From contig JAIRTI010000145.1 in NCBI GenBank assembly GCA_031255035.1, positions 1-6,328 on the forward strand: DNA of 6,328 bases. The letters run 5' to 3'. Made by a program: the position numbers and the translations under genes. Below the pieces are notes generated by a model, which worked only from the letters and a program-made list of their open reading frames with translations, had not been told where the DNA came from and searched no databases. Origin of the DNA: Desulfovibrio sp. GTDB lineage: Bacteria; Desulfobacterota; Desulfovibrionia; Desulfovibrionales; Desulfovibrionaceae. This document shows, in pieces, positions 1-5,640 of this stretch (the stretch's first letter is position 1; every line of letters starts with the position of its first letter).

Positions 1-2
1 CT

Positions 3-926
3 ATGAAGATCACCGTTTTCGGCGGCGCCGGCTTTCTGGGCTCGCACGTCTGCGACAAACTCTCCGACGCCGGACACGATGTCACGGTCTTTGACCTGCG
101 GCCTTCGCCCTGGATACGGCCGGATCAGGTCATGATCAGCGGCGACATCCTTGACGAAGCCGCCGTGGACGCGGCCACGGCCGGCGCGGACGCGGTCTAC
201 AATTTTGCCGGCATATCCGATATCGGCGAAGCCGGAGACCGCCCGCTCGATACGGCCCGCCTGAATATTCTCGGCGCCATCATCCTGTTGGAAGCGGCGC
301 GCAAGGCCAAGGTCAAGCGCTTTGTCTTCGCAAGCTCCCTCTACGTGTACAGCAAGGCAGGGGGCTTTTACCGGTGCAGCAAACAGGCCTGTGAGCTGTA
401 CATAGAAAATTACCGGCAAGTCTACGACCTTCCCTACACCATTCTGCGCTACGGGTCGCTGTACGGGCCGCGCGCCGACCGGCGCAACGCCATCTACCGC
501 TTCGTGCGCGAGGCTCTGGAGACTGGGCGCATTGAATATTTCGGGCTGCCCACGGCCTTGAGGGAGTATATCCATGTTGAAGACGCGGCCCTGTGCAGCG
601 TCGAGATTCTTGACCCTGAATACGCGGACAGCAACATCGTGCTCACCGGCAGCCAGCCCATGCGCGTGGAGGATCTGCTGAAGATGATCGCGGAAATGCT
701 GGGCAAGGAAATCGACTTCGCCTTTCTGGGCGACGGCAAAACCGGGCATTACGAGATAACGCCCTACTCCTTCAGCCCGCATATCGGGAAGAAGATGGTG
801 CCGCGCCTGTCCACGGATCTGGGGCAGGGCATTTTGCGCGTCATTGAAGATGTGCACCGGGAAGTCAACCCAACCCTGACAAGCGCTCTGGGCTACCTTG
901 TCGAAAAGGAAAAAGCACGTTCATGA
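3..926 (+). CDS. NAD-dependent epimerase/dehydratase (extended SDR family)
   Basis: A 307-aa Rossmann-fold enzyme that probably epimerises, dehydrates or reduces a nucleotide-linked sugar in the cytoplasm. The N-terminus has the NAD(P)-binding glycine motif GGAGFLG (residues 7-13), with an acidic residue closing strand 2 (D31, in VFDLRP) that suggests NAD preference. The SDR catalytic set is present: SS at 111-112 and the YxxxK motif YRCSK (Y123, K127). The segment LRYGSLYGPR (148-157) is typical of sugar-nucleotide epimerases. The length is normal for extended SDRs. The ATG is only two bases from the window edge, so no ribosome site can be seen, but the protein begins where the fold should begin. 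The stop overlaps the next gene's ATG (ATGA at 923-926), so the two are translationally coupled. Its partner is a CMP-sugar synthetase, so a role in surface glycan synthesis is inferred. The exact substrate cannot be read from the sequence. Confidence 0.88.
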   Translation: MKITVFGGAGFLGSHVCDKLSDAGHDVTVFDLRPSPWIRPDQVMISGDILDEAAVDAATAGADAVYNFAGISDIGEAGDRPLDTARLNILGAIILLEAARKAKVKRFVFASSLYVYSKAGGFYRCSKQACELYIENYRQVYDLPYTILRYGSLYGPRADRRNAIYRFVREALETGRIEYFGLPTALREYIHVEDAALCSVEILDPEYADSNIVLTGSQPMRVEDLLKMIAEMLGKEIDFAFLGDGKTGHYEITPYSFSPHIGKKMVPRLSTDLGQGILRVIEDVHREVNPTLTSALGYLVEKEKARS

Positions 927-1690
927 ACATCATCGCCGTCATTCCGGCCCGCATGGGCTCGTCGCGCTTCCCCGGCAAGCCGCTTGCCGACATCCACGGC
1001 ATCCCCATGGTCGGGCATGTGGCCTTGCGCACCGCCATGTGCCGGGCCATCGCCTCCACCTATATCGCCACCTGCGACGACGTCATCATGGAATACGCCG
1101 CCATCCGGGGCCTGACGGCCGTCATGACCTCAGACGCCCACACCCGCTGCACCGACCGCACGGCCGAAGCCATGCTGACCATCGAAAAGACCACGGGAAA
1201 ACGCGTGGACATCGTGGTCATGGTGCAGGGCGACGAGCCCATGGTGACCCCCGGCATGATAGACGCGGCCCTCGCCCCCATGCTCAAGGACCCGGATTTG
1301 CAGGTGGTCAACCTGATGGCCGACATGGCCGACGAGACGGAATTCGAAGACCCGGCCGAGGTCAAGGTGGTGACCGACCTCGCGGGCAACGCCCTGTATT
1401 TTTCCCGCGAGCCCGTGCCCTCGCGCAAAAAAGGCTGCCCCCACGTGCCCATGCGCAAGCAGGTCTGCATCATTCCCTTTCGGCGCGATTTTCTGCTGGA
1501 ATTCAACAGCCTGCCGGAAAGCCCGCTGGAGATTATCGAATCCGTCGACATGATGCGTATTCTGGAAAACGGCGGCCGGGTGCGCATGGCGCCAATCAGC
1601 GAGCGCACCTTGAGCGTGGACACGCCCGACGACCTGCGCCGGGTGAAGGAATTGATGAAGAACGACCCCTTGCGCGCCCTCTACGGCTGA
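923..1690 (+). CDS. KdsB-family cytidylyltransferase (CMP-sugar synthetase)
   Basis: A 255-aa enzyme of the 3-deoxy-manno-octulosonate cytidylyltransferase family, which transfers CMP from CTP to a sugar acid before its incorporation into LPS or capsule. Family signatures are the nucleotide loop IPARMGSSRFPGKPL (7-21), VQGDEP (101-106), ALYFSREPVP (157-166), SPLEIIE (200-206) and the metal-binding SVDTPDDL (231-238). Length is close to the usual 240-255 aa. Several sugar-side motifs differ from classical KdsB: the usual region with SGTER reads RCTDR (75-79), and the usual H-(I/L)-G-(L/I)-Y-x-(Y/F)-R stretch reads QVCIIPFRR (180-188). It may therefore be a paralogue using a KDO-like or other acidic sugar rather than the housekeeping KdsB, so I give no symbol. 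The start ATG overlaps the stop of the epimerase gene; a weak AAAGGA lies about 12 nt upstream, consistent with coupling. Confidence 0.85.
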   Translation: MNIIAVIPARMGSSRFPGKPLADIHGIPMVGHVALRTAMCRAIASTYIATCDDVIMEYAAIRGLTAVMTSDAHTRCTDRTAEAMLTIEKTTGKRVDIVVMVQGDEPMVTPGMIDAALAPMLKDPDLQVVNLMADMADETEFEDPAEVKVVTDLAGNALYFSREPVPSRKKGCPHVPMRKQVCIIPFRRDFLLEFNSLPESPLEIIESVDMMRILENGGRVRMAPISERTLSVDTPDDLRRVKELMKNDPLRALYG

Positions 1691-1790
1691 CGCGAACCAT
1701 ATCGAAGACGTTCAGTCCGGCAAAAACGGGATAGGAACGAAGGAGGAGCGGCAGCAATTCTCATTGTGAGCCTTTTCGCGGACTCCCATG

Positions 1791-2013
1791 CGCCGACTGT
1801 GAAAGGCAATGCCTCCGGCGGCCGGGGCGCTGCCCCGGACCCCGCCGGGGGAAATGATTTCCCCCGGACCCCCTCAGTTTGGGTTCCAACTGCGCACATC
1901 AACAGGGCAGCACTATCAGCCACCCAATCGCCGGGTCCAGGGACGGAACTGGGGCCGGCAAGGCCCTGGCGGGTGTGGGCAGAGCCCACATGCGATCAAA
2001 TTGGCTTCATCAA
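1791..2013 (+). repeat. Intergenic structured repeat, copy A
   Basis: First of three copies of a dispersed element, filling most of the gap between the cytidylyltransferase gene and the small membrane genes. Visible structures are a hairpin CCGGGGC-GCT-GCCCCGG (1822-1838), a 10-bp perfect hairpin with arms CCGGGGGAAA and TTTCCCCCGG around TGA (1845-1867), and GTGGGC-AGA-GCCCAC (1975-1989). Its right end shares TGCGATCAAATTGGCTTC with copy C. The left edge is less certain: similarity to the other copies is clear from about 1800 (TGAAAGGCAATGCC) and weak for some 10 bases before that. Relative to copies B and C the first hairpin has lost three A's from one arm and three T's from the other, so pairing is kept. 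The rest of the gap (1691-1790) shows no gene; a strong AGGAGG at 1741 has no start codon at proper distance. Confidence 0.85.
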
Positions 2014-2033
2014 AATGAGAATTGCTGGGAAAA

Positions 2034-2050
2034 GGCATTGCAAATATGCC
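2034..2050. promoter_or_regulatory. Possible operator dyad over the -35 element
   Basis: A short inverted repeat, GGCAT-TGCAAAT-ATGCC, whose two 5-base arms are perfect. It covers the proposed -35 hexamer of the small-protein promoter, where a repressor would block RNA polymerase. It is short enough to arise by chance, and no regulator gene is adjacent. Confidence 0.25.
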
Positions 2051-2066
2051 GCGCAATAGTTATATA
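2038..2066 (+). promoter_or_regulatory. Putative sigma-70 promoter for the small membrane genes
   Basis: TTGCAA (2038-2043) and TATATA (2061-2066) are separated by exactly 17 bases, an ideal sigma-70 arrangement in an AT-richer patch just after repeat copy A. The predicted transcript start would fall near 2072-2074, giving a very short leader before the ATG at 2082. This placement supports the 2082 start rather than upstream in-frame ATGs at 2022 or 2046. No experimental support is available. Confidence 0.45.
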
Positions 2067-2081
2067 TCAAGTAGAGGCGCT

Positions 2082-2222
2082 ATGGCTTACTGGTCAAATG
2101 TTTTGGCAATGGCCGGCGCAGCGTGTATCGCGGTTGCCTTTGTAAGCAGCGATTTGTATGTTTTCGGATGCGGGCTTCTTATGTCCTACGCCGGGTATAA
2201 GCTTTGGAGGGCTCCAAAATGA
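2082..2222 (+). CDS. Small two-helix membrane protein (46 aa), unknown function
   Basis: A 46-aa hydrophobic protein beginning MAYWSNVLAM. Two membrane-spanning stretches are apparent: roughly residues 5-21 (Ala/Val rich, with one Cys) and 24-39 (LYVFGCGLLMSYAGYK). They are separated by a very short polar turn (SSD) and followed by a basic tail (KLWRAPK), so it should sit in the inner membrane as a hairpin with both ends probably cytoplasmic. The start at 2082 is chosen because AGAGG (2073-2077) lies just upstream and the proposed promoter ends at 2066; in-frame ATGs at 2046 and 2022 lack a comparable site. Its TGA overlaps the ATG of the next small gene. Codon use is less GC-biased than in the flanking genes, which hints at a different origin. 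I do not recognise a family. Confidence 0.6.
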   Translation: MAYWSNVLAMAGAACIAVAFVSSDLYVFGCGLLMSYAGYKLWRAPK

Positions 2223-2314
2223 GCATTCTATTCTATGCGGTGACAGCCATTGTAATTGGGGGCGGTTGCGCCTATGCGATCTGGTATGCTCGGGAACATG
2301 GCAATCGCCAATAG
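2219..2314 (+). CDS. Single-span membrane microprotein (31 aa), unknown function
   Basis: A 31-aa protein (begins MSILFYAVTA, ends REHGNRQ) with one membrane helix over residues 2-23 and a charged C-terminal tail. Although very short, it is well supported as a translated gene: a strong GGAGG (2206-2210) lies 8 bases before the ATG, the ATG overlaps the upstream stop (ATGA, 2219-2222), and a rho-independent terminator follows about 20 bases after the stop. With the preceding 46-aa protein it forms a co-translated pair of membrane microproteins. Possible roles include a regulator or partner of a larger membrane protein, or a toxic peptide; nothing in the sequence decides between these. Confidence 0.55.
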   Translation: MSILFYAVTAIVIGGGCAYAIWYAREHGNRQ

Positions 2315-2335
2315 CAGCATGACAAATTTCTACGG

Positions 2336-2363
2336 AAGGCTCTCGTTTTCGGGGGCCTTTTTT
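2336..2363 (+). terminator. Rho-independent terminator
   Basis: Stem AAGGCTCTC / GGGGGCCTT (9 pairs including two G-U wobbles) around GTTTTC, followed by a run of six T's (2358-2363). It ends the transcript of the two small membrane genes. In the reverse direction the hairpin lacks a good T-run, so it is at best a weak stop for the convergent minus-strand operon. Confidence 0.8.
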
Positions 2364-2409
2364 CAGAGTCACGCCTGAACACGCGCCCGGCGCTGATCGG
2401 CAACGGCGC

Positions 2410-3360
2410 TCAGCGCAGATCGGCGCTGTCGTACCGAAAGCTGTTCAGCTTGTGGAAGTCCTCGTCCGTGGGGCCCAGAACGCCCACCAGGCAATGGGTT
2501 TCGGTTTTCGGATCCCATATGAATTCTTTGATCAGCTTGAAATCCGTTATCTCCGACGTGTTGCGCATATGCAGGCGCGGCCCTGAACAGCGCATGACCG
2601 TGTCCCCTATCTTGATGTGCCCGTCATCGTGGTAATGCACCGGCAGGTTTTCGCAAAGGCGCCGGTCAATGCGTTCGGCCAGCTTTTCCAGGTCGATGTC
2701 CACGGCTTCGGTGAAACGCAGCAGGAAGCCGTTTTTGATGTCCGAGCTGAAAAAAATCTTGTGGTCCACATGAAACTCGTCCTCAAGTATCTGGATGGTC
2801 ATGTCTTCCACGGTATGGGCCATCTTGCGGTACTTTAGGGAGACATGGACGACATCGTAGACGTTTTGCGGCAAAGGCCCGAAAATCGACGGCCGGACCA
2901 CGATAATTTCCTCGCCGATGCCGATCATGATGTCCGCCGGGATCTCAAGGGCCGGGTACAGCAGGTCGAAATGCTCCACCACCACCCGGCGGCCGTGCTC
3001 CATGGCCCGGTTCACAAAGTCCACGATTTCATGCATCTGCACGAACGCGGTCTGAAAACGCATGTCGATGTGCAGGGTGGTGGCGTTGGCGAAGCTTTCT
3101 TCCAGATCCCTGGCCTGCATTATTTTCCGGACGTCCAGCCGGTCATCGTCGTTCGTCAGTTCCAGCCCCGGAAACATGCCCCGGATGAGCGACGACTTGC
3201 CCGAACCGGCGTCGCCGATGACGCCGATGAGCTTATCCTCAAAATACAAATGGCGGCGGCCGATCTGATCGCCGAGAAACAGCAGGCGCTCTTTGCCTCT
3301 TGGGGCGAAGTACAAGGAATATATTGAATATTCCTGGATGAGACTGCGCAGGTATTTCAT
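2410..3360 (-). CDS. P-loop NTPase with AlaRS second-additional-domain-like C-terminus
   Basis: A 316-aa cytoplasmic protein. After the lead segment LYFAPRGKERLLFLGD (16-31) comes a Walker A loop GDAGSGKSS (49-57) and a possible Walker B strand RRVVVEH (124-130). The C-terminal half resembles the second additional domain (SAD) of alanyl-tRNA synthetase, the zinc-binding part of its editing unit. AHTVED (181-186) sits where AlaRS has HxxxH, and CSGPRLHMRNTSEI (258-271) resembles the AlaRS CGGTH...RTGEIG region. From memory it matches proteins labelled 'alanine-tRNA synthetase second additional domain-containing protein' in anaerobes; the biochemical role is unknown to me. The second His of HxxxH is Asp (D186), and C-x3-H has become C-x5-H (C258, H264), so the zinc site is altered. 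The ATG overlaps the upstream DUF4387 stop (ATGA) and has no ribosome site of its own, so translation is coupled. Confidence 0.8.
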   Translation of the reverse strand: MKYLRSLIQEYSIYSLYFAPRGKERLLFLGDQIGRRHLYFEDKLIGVIGDAGSGKSSLIRGMFPGLELTNDDDRLDVRKIMQARDLEESFANATTLHIDMRFQTAFVQMHEIVDFVNRAMEHGRRVVVEHFDLLYPALEIPADIMIGIGEEIIVVRPSIFGPLPQNVYDVVHVSLKYRKMAHTVEDMTIQILEDEFHVDHKIFFSSDIKNGFLLRFTEAVDIDLEKLAERIDRRLCENLPVHYHDDGHIKIGDTVMRCSGPRLHMRNTSEITDFKLIKEFIWDPKTETHCLVGVLGPTDEDFHKLNSFRYDSADLR

Positions 3361-3674
3361 AGACTGAAGGCAAAGTTGATAAGCGGCGCATGCTGTTGCG
3401 CGCCGTAGACGTCGCTTTCGCCCAGATGCCCCGAGACCATGGGCCTGGCAATGGTCACCTTCACGGCCTTGGCCGGGTCGAACCAGATCAGGGCGATGAC
3501 GTCGCCGACGCTGATGCCGTACAGGGCGGCAAAGCGTTCTTTGGTCAGTATCTCCGCCGCCCTGGCCTTTTCATACAGGGCGAAGTCCTTGAAAATGACG
3601 TCAAAGGTCAGTTCGTAGGGCCCCGCATTTTTGCTGCGGATGACCGAGGCCACGTCGCGCAGAGTGTATTGCAT
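3357..3674 (-). CDS. DUF4387 domain-containing protein
   Basis: A 105-aa protein covering a whole DUF4387 domain, recognised by VIRSKNAGPYELTFDV (11-26), the WFDPAKAVKVTIARP segment (64-78) and the terminal YGAQQHAPL (90-98). The molecular function is unknown. In other bacteria the domain accompanies or is fused to AtuA-like (DUF1446) proteins linked to acyclic terpene or hydroxy-acid metabolism, and it is also found beside the P-loop/AlaRS-SAD-like protein that follows here. No AtuA gene is present in the window. The start at 3674 is preferred over longer in-frame readings because AAGGAGA lies 6 bases upstream and the family motifs begin just after it; the longer readings run into repeat copy B. 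The stop overlaps the next gene by ATGA. It lies downstream of a sigma-54 activator in the same direction, so it could be in that transcription unit or under its control. Confidence 0.87.
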   Translation of the reverse strand: MQYTLRDVASVIRSKNAGPYELTFDVIFKDFALYEKARAAEILTKERFAALYGISVGDVIALIWFDPAKAVKVTIARPMVSGHLGESDVYGAQQHAPLINFAFSL

Positions 3675-3680
3675 GGTTTG

Positions 3681-3687
3681 TCTCCTT
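3681..3687 (-). promoter_or_regulatory. Ribosome binding site of the DUF4387 gene
   Basis: AAGGAGA on the minus strand, 6 bases before the ATG at 3674. It fixes the start of the 105-aa protein and rules out the longer reading that extends into repeat copy B. It begins only two bases after the end of the repeat. Confidence 0.8.
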
Positions 3688-3689
3688 AA

Positions 3690-3925
3690 TCTGTTGTCAA
3701 AGCCAGTTTGATCGCATGCGGGCTCCGCCCGCACCCGCCAGGGCCTTGCCGGCCCCAGCTTCGTACTGGACCCGGCGATTGGGTGACTGATGTTATGTCC
3801 CTTTTGGCACGCGCAGCCGGAACCCAAATGAGGGGTCCAGGGGAAATCATTTCCCCTGGCGGGGATTCCAAAGGGGCAGCGCCCCTTTGGCCGCCGGAGG
3901 CATTATATTTCAAAGTTACTCCGCT
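3690..3925 (-). repeat. Intergenic structured repeat, copy B
   Basis: Second copy, in minus orientation, occupying nearly all of the gap between the response-regulator gene and the DUF4387 gene and co-oriented with both. Hairpins are CCAAAGGGGC / GCCCCTTTGG (3868-3890), CCAGGGGAAA / TTTCCCCTGG (3837-3859) and GCGGGC-GGA-GCCCGC (3718-3732). Compared with copies A and C, the second and third stems carry paired substitutions that keep base pairing. The left end in element orientation, AGCGGAGTAACTTTGAAA, nearly matches copy C; the right end, GACAACAGA, matches copy C exactly. The ribosome site of DUF4387 starts two bases further on, so the element would form the leader or inter-cistronic RNA of that gene. 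There is no gene in it. Confidence 0.87.
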
Positions 3926-3948
3926 CCAGGCCCTGGCGGGTGTGGGCG
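3926..3948 (+). repeat. 23-nt fragment of the repeat, inverted next to copy B
   Basis: This stretch is identical base for base to 5820-5842 inside copy C (starting CCAGGCCCTGGCGGG). It lies in plus orientation, directly abutting the outer end of copy B, which is in minus orientation. It is therefore a remnant of another copy or a trace of rearrangement. It sits 3 bases past the stop of the response-regulator gene. Its CCAGG-C-CCTGG core is itself a short palindrome. Confidence 0.75.
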
Positions 3949-3951
3949 TCC

Positions 3952-5475
3952 CTACTGCTTTTCCTTCGTCATCCGTCTGTGCAAAGCGAACCGGGAAATG
4001 CCGAGAAAGGCGGCGGCTCTGCTTTTGTTACCGTCGAAACGCTCTATGGCCGCATTGACCACGGCGTCCATCAAGTCATCCAGGACAAAGGGCGTTTCCG
4101 GCAGCACAAGGCTTTCCGGTTTGCTGAAGTCAAAGGCCCCCTGCCCCGACCTTTCCGCGTTTGAAGCCGCCGCTACGGCCTCCCCGCGCCCGGACGCGCC
4201 GGCCTGCTCCGCCGGCGCCGGATGGCCCCCGCCGCCCTGGAACAGGAAGTTGATGTGCATGGGCTGCAACAGATCGGCGTCATGCATGAGGACCGCCCGC
4301 TCTATGGTATTTTCAAGCTCGCGCACGTTGCCCGGCCAGGGGTAGCGCCGAAGCGCGGCAAGGGTGGCCGGCGCCAGGCCCCGAAACTGTTTTTTCTTTC
4401 TCGCCGCCTCGCGCATGAGGAAGTGCTCGGCCAGGGCGCGGATGTCTTCAGGCCGTTCGCGCAAGGGGTGGAGGAACAAATGCCCCACCCGGAGACGATG
4501 GTACAGATCCCGCCGAAAGGCGCCCCGCTCGACCATCCGGGCGATATCCTGGTTTCCGGCGCACACGATGCGCGCCTCGAAACGCCTTTTCTTCATGCCG
4601 CCCACCCGGTAGAAGCTTCGTTCTTCAAGAACCCGCAACAACTTGGGCTGCAAGGTCAAGGGCATTTCCGCCACTTCGTCCAGAAAGAGCGTGCCCTTGC
4701 CCGCCTGTTCAAACTTTCCGGGCGCGCCCTCGGCGCGGCTTCCCGTGAACGAGCCGCCCTCGTGCCCGAAGAGTTCGTTTTCAAAAAGCTCATGGGGTAT
4801 GGCCGCGCAGTTGATGGCCAGGAAGGGCTCTTCAACAATGCCTTCGCCGTAATGGATATATCTGGCCATCACCTCTTTGCCCGTGCCGGTCTCGCCCTCG
4901 ATAAGCACCGGGACCGATGGTTCGGCATGGAGAATCAGGGCTTCGCGGAGCAGGTCGACCATCACCTGGGACTCGGCAATGACCAGGCCGATGCCCTCTA
5001 TCTCCCGCAAGGCCCGGCGGGTTTTTTCCAGGTCTTCCCTGATGGCGGCGGCCACTTTGCTGACCTGCCTGTCCATGTTTATCTTCAGTTCACGGTTCTC
5101 AAGGACCAGGGACTGCCGTTCGGCGACGCGGTCGACAACCGAGGCCAGTTCACGGGCGTTGATCGGCTTGTTCAGATAATCGTAAGCGCCCCGACGCAGG
5201 GCCTCCACGGCCGTGGCCATGTCGCCGTGGCCGGTAATCAGCACCACGTCGCTTTGCGCCGTGGCTTGTTCGGCTTTGAGCCGCGAAAGCAGCTCCAGCC
5301 CGTCCAGGCCGGGCATGCGGATATCCGTGATGATCAAGGGAAAAAACTCTTTCCCGGTCAGCAGGAGCGCCTCCTCGGGGTCTTCAAGCCCGCGCGGCTC
5401 GTGCCCCAGGTCTTTCAAAACAAGGCAAAGGCTTTGCAGACTGTTGCTGTTGTCGTCAACCACGAGAATACGCAT
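3952..5475 (-). CDS. Sigma-54-dependent response regulator (NtrC family)
   Basis: A 507-aa transcription activator with three domains. The receiver (about 1-120) has DD at 7-8, phospho-acceptor D51 in TDIRMPGLDG, and T81 and K103. A helical, probably coiled linker (about 115-165) follows. The AAA+ sigma-54 interaction domain (about 165-400) has Walker A GETGTGKE (194-201), Walker B GTLFLDE (261-267), the arginine-finger segment FRRDLYHRL and WPGNVREL (380-387). A Fis-type helix-turn-helix (about 475-502, NKSRAAAFLGIS) ends the protein. It would be phosphorylated by an unseen sensor kinase and drive RNA polymerase-sigma54 open-complex formation. The usual GAFTGA loop reads GSFTGS (241-246). 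A Gly/Ala-rich linker (about 413-445) precedes the DNA-binding end. Two tandem ATGs exist; the second (5475) is preferred because AAGGA (5483-5487) is 7 bases away, against 4 for the first (5478). Targets are unknown; the downstream DUF4387 pair is one candidate. Confidence 0.93.
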   Translation of the reverse strand: MRILVVDDNSNSLQSLCLVLKDLGHEPRGLEDPEEALLLTGKEFFPLIITDIRMPGLDGLELLSRLKAEQATAQSDVVLITGHGDMATAVEALRRGAYDYLNKPINARELASVVDRVAERQSLVLENRELKINMDRQVSKVAAAIREDLEKTRRALREIEGIGLVIAESQVMVDLLREALILHAEPSVPVLIEGETGTGKEVMARYIHYGEGIVEEPFLAINCAAIPHELFENELFGHEGGSFTGSRAEGAPGKFEQAGKGTLFLDEVAEMPLTLQPKLLRVLEERSFYRVGGMKKRRFEARIVCAGNQDIARMVERGAFRRDLYHRLRVGHLFLHPLRERPEDIRALAEHFLMREAARKKKQFRGLAPATLAALRRYPWPGNVRELENTIERAVLMHDADLLQPMHINFLFQGGGGHPAPAEQAGASGRGEAVAAASNAERSGQGAFDFSKPESLVLPETPFVLDDLMDAVVNAAIERFDGNKSRAAAFLGISRFALHRRMTKEKQ

Positions 5476-5529
5476 CATCTTATCCTTGTTTGGCGCGACG
5501 GCGACGCCGCGCGCGCTCCTTGGATGATA

Positions 5530-5548
5530 CCGGACCTTTCAGGCCCGG
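5530..5548 (-). other. Hairpin in the response-regulator leader
   Basis: On the minus strand the sequence reads CCGGGCCT-GAA-AGGTCCGG. As RNA from that strand it pairs over all 8 positions, with one G-U wobble; read from the plus strand the same position would be an A-C mismatch. This asymmetry favours a role in the regulator's mRNA leader, about 52-75 bases before the start. It has no T-run, so it is not a standard terminator. A second GC-rich inverted stretch lies at about 5492-5514, just ahead of the ribosome site. Confidence 0.35.
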
Positions 5549-5640
5549 ACCTGATCAAGCGTACTGAAAAAGTGTGCGCAAGTACACAGTAACGAAAAGA
5601 AATCGGCTTCCATGGCAAAGGCGCGGCTCGAACGGCCCGA

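Noticed and set aside
898..1734. 278-codon open frame overlapping the cytidylyltransferase gene
   Set aside because: It is His/Arg/Gly-rich out-of-frame translation of GC-rich coding DNA. The other frame carries clear KdsB motifs.
1766..2059. Open frame from GTG at 1766 after a strong AGGAGG
   Set aside because: The AGGAGG at 1741-1746 is about 19 bases from the GTG, too far, and the predicted Pro/Gly-rich protein is mostly a translation of repeat copy A.
2022..2222. Longer 66-codon version of the first small membrane protein
   Set aside because: The extra N-terminus spans the predicted promoter and has no ribosome site. The 2082 ATG has AGAGG just upstream, and the hydrophobic helix begins right after it.
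2845..3327. 160-codon plus-strand open frame opposite the P-loop gene
   Set aside because: Low-complexity His/Arg/Val/Asp-rich antisense frame with no start signals. The minus-strand gene has Walker A and SAD-like motifs.
3690..3700. TTGACA at the end of copy B as a promoter -35 for DUF4387
   Set aside because: It is a consensus -35, but no -10-like hexamer lies 16-18 bases downstream; that position falls on the start codon.
4222..5592. 456-codon plus-strand open frame opposite the response regulator
   Set aside because: Antisense shadow of a high-GC gene. The minus strand encodes complete receiver, AAA+ and Fis domains.
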